Assembly: GCA_036674765.1 (NCBI GenBank)
Contig: JARVKI010000005.1
Location: 682,001 to 746,000, forward strand
Direction of reading: 5' to 3'
From: Seiridium cupressi
Taxonomy: Eukaryota; Ascomycota; Sordariomycetes; Amphisphaeriales; Sporocadaceae
Length of the DNA stretch: 64,000 nucleotides
The notes beneath the pieces are model-generated. The model searched no databases. It saw only the letters and a list, made by a program, of their open reading frames with translations, and had not been told where the DNA came from. This document shows positions 24,901-34,812 of this stretch, in pieces (positions within the stretch are counted from its first letter, which is position 1; each line of letters opens with the position of its first letter). A program made the position numbers and the translations under genes.

Positions 24901-27900
24901 GATCGGATTCGCACGGATAGCAGCTTCATTCGCCTCGGTGGGGATTCCATATCTGCCATGCGTCTCGCTGCTTTAGCTCGCAGCCGAGGCATCTCATTGA
25001 CTGTTCAAAACATTCTTCAAAGTCCTCGGTTATCTGAAATGGCAAACGCTATGACCAGTTCGCTCTCTGGAGCCGCTGTCAAAGGGGTCACAGTCATGCC
25101 TTTCTCACTGCTAAAAGATCCCACGAGCAAAACCGCAGCAGTTGACTACGTATCAAAGCACTGTAGCCTCGGTACCTCACACATCGAAGACATATTTCCA
25201 TGTACTAGCGTGCAGAAATCTCTTCTTTCTATGACCGCCAAGGCGGACAATTCCTACGTGGCTAGATATTCACTACGACTCGCTCCTAACGTCGACGTGG
25301 AACGGCTCAGAAATGCCTGGGAAGATGTAAGCCAAAAGGTCGCCCCGATACTCCGCTACAGAATTGTCGATGTTCCAACAGAAGGCCTCGTTCAGGTACA
25401 AATAAATGAACCGATCCAATGGGACACCTATGATAGTATCGATTCATACAATGAGAATAATGAGAGGAGGACAATGGGTCTGGACACAGCTCTCACTCGG
25501 TTAGCAATCGTGAAGGATTCCAAGACAAGTCGTCTCTGGTGCTTCGTCACCCAACATCACGCCATATACGATGGCTACTCCGTGGGCCTACTACTTACTG
25601 AAGTGTCGAAAGCATATGCCGGGATCCTCGACAACAGGCTTGTAGCCCCATTCCAAGCCTTTATCAAGTACGTGGTCGGTGTCAATCGAAAAGATGCAGA
25701 AAACTTCTGGCGCCTCCAATTCGCAGAGTCCGAGACAGTCCCATTTCCAGCGCTCCCAAATGAGGATTATCGTCCGAAAGCCGATAGGACGGTAGGAGGC
25801 AAAATTTCGGGATTCAAGTGGCAGAAACAAGACGCCACCGTATCAACCAGTAAGCAACTCATAAAATATCAATTTCCTATTCGGAGCGTTGTCGGAGATG
25901 AGATGCTTAGGGCTCTACAGTTCGCGATGGTCTCTATGGTTTCATCGGTTGTATGCGGAAATGCTGACCAGTGCAAACTCGCAGTGTTAAGGGCAGCTTG
26001 GTCAATCCTGACCTCACGATACACAGGATCTGAAGATGTGTTATTTGGTGCAATGGTCTCAGGCCGCCAGGCTCCCCTAGCTGGAATTGATCGAATGATC
26101 GCGCCTCTCATCAGCGCTGTTCCTGTGCGAGTCAAGTTCGATGCAAAACAAAGCGTCAGTGAACTCCTAAGAGACATACAGAGGCAATCAATCTCCATGA
26201 TAGCATATGAACAAACCGAACTCCTTGATATTCGGCGGATCAACGCGGAGACTGAGCTTGGCACCCGTTTCAACACTCTACTCGTGGTGAACCCCCCAGA
26301 GCAGAGCGACTATATGGACCAGGGTCCGTTTCAACATCAACCAGGCTTCGTATCCAATGGCAATGGTCTAGATGACTTCAATCCGAACGCAGTCATGGTT
26401 ATGTGTCAGCTCACCAATACTAATGAACTCCAGCTGGAGATTAGCTTCGATTCCAAGGTCATCGATGAGAAGCAGATGGAACGTATAGCCGCTCAATTTG
26501 AACATATACTGCACCAAATCAATACCTCAACCACTCAATTGGTCGAAGACATTGTTGCGGTCAGTGATAAAGACGTTGGTGAACTTTGGAACTGGAATGC
26601 CTCCCTTCCCAAAGCCAGTTCAGAGTGTGTGCACAGTCTCATTGGCAACACCATAAAGCGGCAGCCTCAAGCTCCGGCCATATGTGCCTGGGACGGCGAT
26701 CTTTCTTATTCTGATTTGGACGATCTGTCCAGCCGCCTAGCATCACATCTAGTTGCTCTAGGAATTGGGCCTGGAAGTATCGTCCCTTTGTGCATCGAAA
26801 AGTCAATGTGGTATCCAGTAGCAGCTCTGGGAACAATGAAGGCTGGCGCAGCTTGCGTGGCTATGGACTCAACACAGCCGGAAGCGCGCCTACAGTCAAT
26901 CGTCCAACAGGTGGATGCAAAATTTGTGCTTTCATCCGCTGGAAATGAAACGCTGGCAGGCCGACTTTCTGCCGCAAAGGCGATCGTCGTCGATAGGGAT
27001 CATATTCTCGACAATAACTCCACAGGCTCTACCGCGCAGCACCTCCTACCCGAAGTTTGCTCCTCTGATGTGTTGTATGGTTCGTGTTCTCGAATTCATT
27101 CTTCGTATTTCGTTCCCAATCTTGCATGAAAAGCACAAGGAATCCATCTCGCGTTCATTGTATCTCAAATAATGTTCTTCGCATTCTTTCAAAACAACAC
27201 AGGCTAACTCCAAACCTCTCAACAGTTGTGTTCACAAGCGGATCAACAGGCTTGCCGAAAGGTATAGTGACAACCCACGAAAACTTCGCATCTGCAGCGA
27301 CGCATCAAGCAGAAGTCTTGTACATCAAACCAGGAACCCGCGTTTTCGACTTCGTCTCGTACAACTTTGACGTCTCTTGGTCAAACCATCTCCAGACCTT
27401 GATATGTGGAGGTTGTCTCTGCATACCTTCAGAGCAGGAGCGCAGAAATGACATTGCGAGCGCTTTCAATCGAATGAATTGCAATTATGCCTATTTCACT
27501 CCCTCCGTGGCGCAGTCACTGGAACCGTCCTTGATTCCAGAATTAAGAACATTAGCGATGGGAGGTGAACCTATCCAAAACAAGGAGGTCGTACGATGGC
27601 ATCAAGCAGAAAACATCATTGGTATTTATGGACCTGCGGAGTGCGCTCAAGCTCTGTCATTTGCACACCTCAGTGCAAAAACTCGCAATAACCATGTTGG
27701 ACATTCTTATGGTGCGAGAACTTGGCTCGTGGAGCCCGGTCGCCCTGAACGGCTTGCCGCCATTGGAGCTATTGGGGAGCTTGTAATAGAAGGACCAACT
27801 GTAAGCAGGGGGTACTTTGGCGTCCTAAACAAAACCACAACAGCCTACATTCAAGACCCTCTGTGGCTCTCCGTCGGCCCTCCAGGATGTCCAGGCCGAA

Positions 27901-30096
27901 AGGGCAGGGTTTATGTGACTGGCGACCTGCTGCGGTATAACTCTGATGGGTCCTTGGACTTCATCGGCCGCAAAGATGGGATGATCAAGCTTCGAGGCCA
28001 GCGAATCGAGTTGACAGAACTCGAGTACCATGTTCGCACCTCTCTACGCAACCGGAGCATCTGTGACGGCATTGCTGCGGAAATTATCAATCCACAAAAC
28101 AACGCCAATCGATCACTCCTTGCCGTATTCTTCAGTCTTGCCAAAGAAAAGGCCACCGAGTCAGTGGAAGAAACCCAGGCTAAACTTATGCAAGTCATGG
28201 AAGGTCTGGAGGAGAAACTACGCGATCGCTTGCCGCAATAGTAAGTCCTTTTCGAAATGAATTCTTTATTCTTGCTTCTATCTGAAATATTGCGAAACCG
28301 AGTGTTTTCCTCAACGCTTCTGGGCGGATGTTGATATCACTCCTTTCCTTGCCGATATTATAGAATACAGAAAGGAAGAGTCTGACAATGTTTGCAGCAT
28401 GGTTCCAGGAGCCTATATCCACATCGAGAAGATCCCAATGACAACTACCAATAAAACCGACCGGAGATCTTTACGTGAGTTGGGAAGTTCGCTGACCCCA
28501 GAACAACTTGCCGAAATGCAGCCAAGTGCCAGAGAGCGGCGTTTACCATCGACCATAATGGAGAAACGTTTACAGACGCTGTGGGCCACGGTTCTAGAGT
28601 TGGATCCCGCAAGTATAGGCGCCGAGAGCAGCTTCCTTCGTATTGGCGGAGAATCGATTGCTGCCATGCGTTTGGTATCCAAAGCAAGAGAGCAAAGGTT
28701 GTCCCTAACAGTCGCAGACATCTTCAGAGCGCCCCGGCTCTCCGAACAAGCACTGCTGATCACTGAAATCGCTGGAAGAGACGGTGTGAAGTCTCTGCCA
28801 CCGTTCTCTTTGCTCAACACGGATGACCCAGAAGCCTTCATTGAGGAATTTGTGTCACCCTTGATTGACTCTACTCAAGGATCCGTCAGCGACATAATTC
28901 CTGCCACGGACTTTCAAAGCCTTTCAATCCTGCAAGCGCTTCAAGATCCGCCTAGCCGATACCCTCACTGGATTTTTGACTTGCCCGCCAATATTGATTT
29001 TCCGAGATTGGAGCAGGCTTGTACCAAACTTGTCAACTATTTTGGTATCCTTCACACTGTCTTCATTGAAGCAGATAATAAGTTTTGGCAAGTCTTACTG
29101 TCAAACTTTAAGCCAGTATACGATGAATTCGATGCTAAAGACGAGGATGTCACGGTCATTACAAACTCGGCTTGTGAGCAAGATCTCAATAGACCCCGTC
29201 AACTGGGACGGTCATTCGTTCGCTTTATTGCAATCAAGCACAGTTCAGGAGCTCACAAGCTCATTTTCAGGATCTCGCACGCCCAGTTCGATGGCTTCAG
29301 CTGGGGCATCGTTCTTCAGACCCTGTCTTCCATCTACGTTGGAGAACATTTACCGCCAGTACCGACTTTTGGACAGTATATCGCATTCAATGAGACGAGG
29401 AAGGAAGAGAGCATTCGATACTGGGCCTCGAAACTTCAAGGAACCTCACAACCAAGTTGGAGTGCAAGCGATCCGACGGGCCACGTGTATAGCACAGAGC
29501 ACCGACTGACAATACAAGAATCGATCCCTATGCCGAACACCCTGAAGGGTGACGAAGTATCAACTGCAACCTTGTTCCACGCTGCGTGTGCCATTGCGCT
29601 AGCCCGCCAGTTCGAACAAACGGAACTGGTCTTCGGGCGCTTGGTCACCGGTCGCTCAATGCTGCCCGGAAATCTGCAAAACGTCGTCGGGCCTACCATG
29701 ACCGAAATGCCAATCGTGATCAGCATAAATGAGAATGATGACCTCTCCGCGGTTGCGACAAAGCTACAGAGCCAGTTCATAGAGGACGCCACATACGAGG
29801 CGGTGGGAATGGTTGAGATTATCAGGAACTGCACCAGCTGGGCGGAGGATGCTGGGGACTTTGGCTGGCGGACAGCGTTCCAACAGGCCGAGGATGCCGA
29901 ATTTACATTCTTGGGATCTCCGAGCAGCATTGGCATTTACCAGAGGAACCTTCCACCACGATCACGCCCGGAGATCTACGCCACGCCAAGAGATGGGGTG
30001 TTGGAACTCGAGCTCGAGGGTAACACACAGCTAGTCTCGAGGGAGACTTTGTCAGGGTTTGTTGAACAGCTTCGAGCGGTTCTGGGCGAGAGTTGA
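12997..30096 (+). CDS. Five-module nonribosomal peptide synthetase (A-T-C)x4 A-T-CT
   Basis: Inferred exons are 12997-13622, 13782-25849, 25985-27079, 27226-28240 and 28398-30096, coding about 5500 residues. The introns at 13623, 27080 and 28241 interrupt A domains, and each join restores a core motif: SFTS|GTTG, LY|VVFTSGSTG and LPQ|YMVPG. The one at 25850 is stop-free and in frame. Domain order is A1-T1-C1, A2-T2-C2, A3-T3-C3, A4-T4-C4, A5-T5-CT. There is no initiating C domain, epimerase, methyltransferase, thioesterase or reductase. In fungi the terminal CT domain normally releases the product by macrocyclisation, so the enzyme should assemble a pentapeptide, probably cyclic, with residues of the configuration the A domains load. 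It acts in the cytosol after phosphopantetheinylation of the five T-domain serines. The start is uncertain: the ATG at 12997 is the first in frame, and the WxWN linker follows about 45 residues later. Confidence 0.93.
13100..16610 (+). other. NRPS module 1: A1-T1-C1
   Basis: A1 runs from about 13150 to 14850, split by the 159-nt intron at 13623-13781. Motifs: SFTSGTTGQPKG (A3), FDVAWSN (A4), NTYGPTE (A5), VRGQRVEIGDVE (A8), STGKVDR (A10). T1 has LGGDSI with its serine at 15025-15027. C1 begins near 15190 (EDIYPCTPLQQG) with the active-site HHAIFDG at 15646-15666. My hand alignment to the PheA pocket positions gives the nine-residue code DVSNLSTFK (inference). Starting with A rather than C marks this as the loading module. 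Confidence 0.88.
16620..19855 (+). other. NRPS module 2: A2-T2-C2
   Basis: A2 follows the linker IWDWN. Motifs: STSGSTGLPKS, FDVSTVE, NWYGPAE, LRGQRVDLGEIE, HTGKTDR. T2 is LGGDSI with its serine at 18397-18399. C2 has DIYPCTALQQG and an intact HHCIYDG at 18973-18993. Pocket code by hand: DVVCVTWVA. The Trp before YGP is shared only with A3, so modules 2 and 3 may have similar substrates or a recent common origin. Confidence 0.88.
19856..23170 (+). other. NRPS module 3: A3-T3-C3, with degenerate A and T motifs
   Basis: A3 has SSGSTGEPKQ and FDVGTIE, but its A5 motif reads GAAE instead of GPTE, its A8 motif ends RGQLVAPEEVQ instead of RGQRVELGEVE, and its A10 is NASAKIDR; the essential A10 Lys remains. 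T3 reads RLGDSVQAM, one glycine short of the LGGDS loop, with its serine at 21577-21579. C3 has EDLFPCTPLQEG and an intact HHSIYDG at 22291-22311, preceded by an insertion of about 35 residues. Pocket code by hand: DVINVSWST. Activity of this module is in doubt, but the reading frame is intact. Confidence 0.85.
23171..26575 (+). other. NRPS module 4: A4-T4-C4
   Basis: A4 has FTSGSTGTPKG, SDATYWST, TYGPGEC, a variant A8 (LHGQRIDFAEVE) and ASGKTDR. T4 is LGGDSI with its serine at 24946-24948. C4 starts near 25180 (EDIFPCTSVQ) and has HHAIYDG at 25555-25575. An in-frame intron (25850-25984) interrupts C4. Pocket code by hand: DAWFHGTAS. The Asp-Ala-Trp beginning is like the classical phenylalanine code, so an aromatic or bulky residue is a weak guess. 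Confidence 0.87.
25850..25984 (+). other. Stop-free 135-nt intron inside NRPS C4
   Basis: A GTAAGC donor, a GCTGACC branch site and a CGCAG acceptor bound a segment of exactly 45 codons with no stop. Reading through inserts 45 residues not found in C1, C2 or C3. Removing it gives ATVST|MLRAAWSIL, which aligns directly with TPSTILRSAWAIL in C2. Automatic gene models are likely to keep it as coding. Confidence 0.85.
26576..30096 (+). other. NRPS module 5: A5-T5-CT
   Basis: A5 is split by introns at 27080-27225 and 28241-28397. Motifs: FTSGSTGLPKG, FDVSWSN, IYGPAE, LRGQRIELTELE, TNKTDR. T5 carries IGGESI, Glu replacing the usual Asp, with its serine at 28654-28656. The terminal domain (about 28880-30090) diverges from C1-C4: its catalytic motif is SHAQFDG at 29275-29295, first His replaced by Ser, as in fungal CT release domains. 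Nothing follows it. Pocket code by hand: DVSYAGIQA. Confidence 0.87.
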
Positions 30097-30855
30097 TGGG
30101 GCTGTTGGCCGAGCCGATTATTTAGGGACCCGGGACTTGTTGTAGGGTCGTTATGTGTACCAATAACCATATATGATAGGCGCCTACCTATCAACTTTCG
30201 TGATATGAGAAGCGTCCATGGACCACGGTGAAAGGTACACTCGGTTACGATAAATGCTGAAACGTGTGCAACTACATGTAGATACCGTATACTTTCCCAA
30301 TCGCAACCGTTATGGACGATTGCTGCGGCTCGAATCAATGAGTGCGAACCAGCTTACCGCATTGTCAAAAGGTTGTGGTCAAATGCCCATTTGGCTTCAT
30401 CGACAATTTTGAATGCATGGGTACTTGTGCCTGCCACGCCCTCGGGGCTTGATTAGCTAGCGACGTGAAACTGTACAAAATTAATACCAAGATTCCCGCC
30501 GTGAATCTGGATAGAAGTCGTAACAAAAATGACTTCGCCATTGTCCTCAACATTGGGATGCGATTTCCCCAGAAAGAGAAACTGTGTGGTGCCATTGCTT
30601 TTCCCCGACAGTGGTCATAGCTTCCGTCAGGGGACCTAAGGAGGTGCTGCCTGCCTGAAATTCGTTCCCCAATTTTGTGACGCGCCGCAACAATCACGCG
30701 TTTCTAGCACAACGGCCACTACTACACACCTCAGCTTTCCCCGAGGACCTCAGACCTTCGCATTCATGCGTCAGAAAAAGGCACCTTTGCTTTCATCTCA
30801 TCACTTCTCTCCCAACACATAGACGAACTCGCCACTCACCACCACACAAGGCAGC
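30097..30855. other. Intergenic between NRPS and zinc-finger gene
   Basis: About 0.76 kb of tandem-gene spacer with the NRPS 3' UTR and the next gene's promoter. Pyrimidine-rich runs appear shortly before 30856. No further gene or repeat is seen. Confidence 0.5.
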
Positions 30856-32129
30856 ATGTCTTATCGTATTGGTATGCCAATTTCATTCCCCCGAAATTCC
30901 AGCAAGCAGATCATCGTCTCATGTTTCTGACGTCACCAACGCGCCTTTCGCTATACCCTCATCCTGTCGCGTCACTAATTTCTCCCTCCAGAGATTTCTC
31001 CCAACAATCGCGCCGGCTGCAAGGACACCGTGTGCAAGAAGGAAGCTAAGAAGATTACCAAGGGCGAGATCCGTTTCGGAACATGGGTCACCATCATGGA
31101 GCACGCAAGCTGGCAGTGGCGCCATTGGTAAGTCACCCCTTTCGCGTCGCCACCCGGGACTTCTGCATTTAATTCTACTATGCTCACAATTTTATCCATA
31201 GGGGCTGTGTGTCTGGCGAGTCGATTAAGCATCTTCAGGACGCCATTGAACGCAATGGCAGCTATGACTATGAAATGATCGATGGCTGGGAGGACCTGGA
31301 GTAGGTCGCGCCGCATTTGTTGTATGGCTAGGTTGTACATGCTGACTATGAGCCTAGGGAACATCCCGATGTCAGAGATAAGATCAAGCGTGTTCTCGAG
31401 CAGGGACACATTGACCCTGAGGACTTCAACGGCGTATGCTGCTTTGAATATCTCTCTGCTTCCTTCGCTAACAAAAATCTAGGACCCCGAGATGAATCGT
31501 CCGGGCCAGAAGGGTATCCGTGGTCGAGCCAAGAAAGCCAAGACCACGGACGAGGATGATGAGCCTTCGAGCTCGGCTCCCAAGAAGCGTGGTCGCAAGA
31601 AGGCCGAAGCGGCTGACGACGAAGAGGAAGTCCAGCCTAAGAAGAGGGCCAAGAAGGCCGCTCCCAAGGCTGAGGCCGAGGACGAGAAGCCGGTCACCAA
31701 GGGCAGAGCCAAGAAGGCCGCTACGAAGGTTGAGCCCGAGGGGGAGGATGAGAAGCCAGCCGCCAAGGGCAGAGCCAAGAGAGCCACCAAGAAAGCTGCT
31801 GTCAAAGAGGAATCCGACGAGGAGCCCGAGCCCGAGGAGGAACCCGCCCCAGTCAAGAAGTCCCGAGGTAGAAAGGCAGCCGTCAAGAAGGAACCCACTC
31901 CCGAAGAGGAGGAGGAGGCAGAGGAGCCCGAGGAGCCCGAGGAGCCTGCTCCAAAAGCCAAGGGTAGAGGTGGACGTAAGTCCCGGGCTTCTGCTGCTGC
32001 TGAGGACGCCGCTCCCGCAAAGCCCAGGCGAGGTCGACCAAGAAAGTCGTAAGCATTCCCAGCCCACAATGTTTTGATGGTTTTGCATCACTAACATTGT
32101 TAAAAGCGCTGCTGCTGATGAGGACTAAA
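30856..32129 (+). CDS. PARP-type zinc-finger protein with charged Lys/Glu tail
   Basis: Six exons (30856-30871, 30992-31127, 31202-31300, 31358-31433, 31483-32048, 32108-32129) give 304 residues. All introns have GT-AG ends, and the last uses a CACTAAC branch site. The N-terminal 90 residues form a zf-PARP finger: CKDTVC supplies two Cys, and HWGC the His and last Cys, with RFGTWVT and WQWRHWGC typical of the fold that binds DNA breaks. The rest is a disordered tail with repeated GRAKKA and RGRKKA units amid acidic runs, ending in RRGRPRKS-AAADED. The RGRP/GRK pieces resemble AT-hook motifs. This is a nuclear DNA-binding protein, likely chromatin or repair related. It is a widely distributed fungal gene type, so it may mark the original right border of the cluster. 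Confidence 0.88.
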
Positions 32130-32825
32130 TCTCATGACTATCCCGATGGTCTGTCGAGTTCTCGGTCTTCGCTGAGCAATGGCACTTGTACCATTAATTT
32201 CTGTGTTTCAGGATCGACCATGCATGTGGTTGTTGAGTGGTTCATTTGATCGCAAGTCTTGTGGGTTATCAAGTCATGGTTTTCGCTTGTACGAGGATAC
32301 CTAGATGTTCAGACCAGGAACATAGCACTGCTGGGTGGAGAATTACGCAGAGTCTCCATACTCTGCCACTTGCCTATTATTAGATCAATTTCATTTGTCA
32401 GTAAAGCATATTTACTCGCACAGTTTTTGTGGAATTCCACGACGTAATCCAATAGCCCGGATGCCTACAAGGTATCATGTCTGTTATCATGTCTATTACC
32501 CAGAGCATCTTGGGACAAGCTCCTCGATCGAAAGAACCAGGTCAATACCGTATGATTCTCCCACGAACCCGCCAATTGTCTTCAAGTAACAAGCAAAACG
32601 GAGTCGGCAATCTATAAAGAAAACCCACCCCGGAGGGCATGCGCTAGATGTTCCAGATAAAAAGGTTGACCGGGGAGGGTTACCGCCACTCCGTTTGAGA
32701 TCCGTGATTGTAAAGCGGGCTCAGGTGCAAGTTCAATATCACCAATGAAACCCGCATAGTATTTCTCAGGATAGAGATGTGGGGCGGAAGAATCCTTCAT
32801 ACCACTCAGCTCAAATAAGCTCTGC
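32130..32825. other. Intergenic
   Basis: Spacer between convergent genes (zinc-finger gene and P450 relic). Only short frames without resemblance; no RNA gene or repeat seen. Confidence 0.45.
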
Positions 32826-34100
32826 CTAGGCCTCACTTTGCGCTGTGTCCTCTGTTACTCGAACCCACATGTCCTTTTGAAACCATATGTTGATGTTCTG
32901 GGAATACAGTGGGCGGTGCGGGTCGACCAGCTGGAAGTCAAAGTGCCACATCAACTGTACCACATTTACATCAGTCTCATAATCAAACTCTTGAGTGTCA
33001 GCTCTGAGAAAGGGGGGAAACTCGCCTCAATATAGATATTGTACAACTCCATCAATGCCACCGTTTCCCCAGCGCAGCCTCATCGCCCGTAGCCAAACCT
33101 CAGCTCGACTGTATTCGTCATCTCTCGTTTTTTGTCCATATCAATATCGAGCCAGCGTTAGGGTCGGAACATTCACCGAACAGTCCCTTAGATCTCTCGA
33201 TGGCCACGAAACTCTGGGCAATCCGCGTTCCACCGGGGACGAAGTGGCCGTGGATCGTGTCGCCCTGAGGCGGGACTTCCTTCATAATCAGGCCTGTAAA
33301 GAGGGTACTCGGGCGTAAACCTTCATCGATAACAGCCTGTCTCGTTTTGTGCCAGCGGTTCGAATTTTCGGAAGCATGTTTCAGGCTCATACTTGGGGAT
33401 CCTCGAGCTGCTTGCCCTCTTGAGAACCCACGGGACTGGATATCTGGTCTTTAAAGATCGTTGTGTCAATTTCTTTCTGCAGTGTCTGGTAGGCGTATGG
33501 TATCGTCATGAGATTGAGCATGATGCCGCGGATCGCCGTGGCTGTAGTGTCGGACCCTGCGATGATCTGGAATGGCACTTCCCCTTCCAACACATCACGG
33601 GGCACTCCCGTGTCGGATAAAAGAGCCCTTCATAAACATCTGATCAGATTTACGCGCGCAAATTCCGAGTCTAGCGGAACTCATGAGTATGCCATGCTGG
33701 TCCTCAGCATTTGTCCGGAAAGGCTGCCCTATGACTTCTCTGGCGACACTGTTGAAAACTATCAGTGACTTGGACAGCGCTTTGTAATACGGTTACGTCC
33801 CAATACCCTATTAACTTACCAGTCCCGTTTTTGTCGGTGGGCTTCGGCCCGATGAACTCGAGCGCGGTCGGCGAGAAGGGAGTCGAGCCAAGAATCGGTA
33901 TATCGGAGAACAGCAGGACCATCGGCACTGGAAACATAGTCGTGGGCATCCGAGTCCGTCTCCAGGTACCCGAACTCCTTTCCATACGCGATTCGCGTGA
34001 GCACGTCACAGGGTGAATGAAGTATTGAACCACGGTCGCCAAGTCGATTGGTCTAAAGTCCTTTCCAGTCAGATATACTTTCGCTTGATGAGCGCGGACA
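32826..34100 (-). pseudogene. Cytochrome P450 pseudogene (3' two thirds)
   Basis: Pieces of one P450 lie in order on the minus strand but in different frames. A mid-region (DVLTRIAYGKEFGY, VLLFSDIPILG) lies at about 34040-33790, an I-helix (AGSDTTATAIRG) at about 33560, an ExxR-to-meander part (LIMKEVPPQGDTIHGHFVPGG) near 33300-33220, and the heme loop at about 33100-33065. The loop reads FGYGR-stop-GCAGE, with a TGA at 33082-33080 where a residue should be. The C-terminal sheet (FDFQLVDPHRPLYSQN, QKDMWVRVTE) ends at the stop at 32826. No N-terminal membrane anchor is found upstream. Several frame changes are not explained by introns, so it is dead. It may once have been a tailoring oxidase of the cluster. 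Confidence 0.85.
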
Positions 34101-34812
34101 GACTATAGTCGCGTAGCTAGCTTCCTTGCGCTGAGGTCCCTTTCTTCCTCAGCGCAACAACAAGTAATATTGCTGCCCTCACAATGGCGAACGCGAGCCC
34201 ATAAATAAGAAGTAGAAATCAACCCCCAACGATTACCTATAAACCTTTTTCAGAGACACGGCGCCGACCTTTTGTGCCCATATGTAGATTACGGACAAGA
34301 ATCAGAAATAATATCTCTGCGCCCGAACGCGGTCTTACCTACGCTGTCCATGGGAATTGTGTGCTTATTACCTTCCTTTTGAGGCTGAACGTGTGAGTCA
34401 TTGAATTTGATCTAACCGTAAAGATAATTGTCACTGGCATCCTTGTCTGCAAGTCACGGTCTCCGAGATGTAAAACCCGTGGTTAACGCGTCGCAATTAC
34501 CATAGGCGGTTAAGATGCATCTGAATATGCGTATCCTTCGTCCGATTATATATTGCGAATGATGAGTGGGGCATAATAGTGACATTGAAAGTGGAAGTGA
34601 TATGACAAGCTGTAAAAGCATCATATCATATGGATATCCTTATAACCATCCTGTCGCAGACCGTGACCCAAGAATCACCAACCTCGTCTGACTTGACTTT
34701 CAATGGCGAATTATATTTACGATAACAAACTAGGTAATCCGAAAAGCGAAGAAACCTCTGATTCGGCCAAGAGCGAAAGCTCTCTTGCAATTGATCTACT
34801 GAAAAGGACACC
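34101..34812. other. Intergenic, no gene seen
   Basis: Where the N-terminal part of the P450 would be expected I find no recognisable coding sequence. It also holds the upstream region of the ABCC transporter. Confidence 0.45.

Noticed and set aside
13828..27129. NRPS read as a single 4433-residue protein from 13828
   Set aside because: That start lies in mid A1, and the end reads through an intron; the true gene needs exons on both sides and removal of the in-frame intron at 25850.
31468..32097. Long minus-strand open frames of about 200 codons over the zinc-finger gene's tail
   Set aside because: They are the antisense of a Lys/Glu/Ala-rich repetitive tail; such codon use lacks antisense stops. 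The plus-strand gene explains the DNA.
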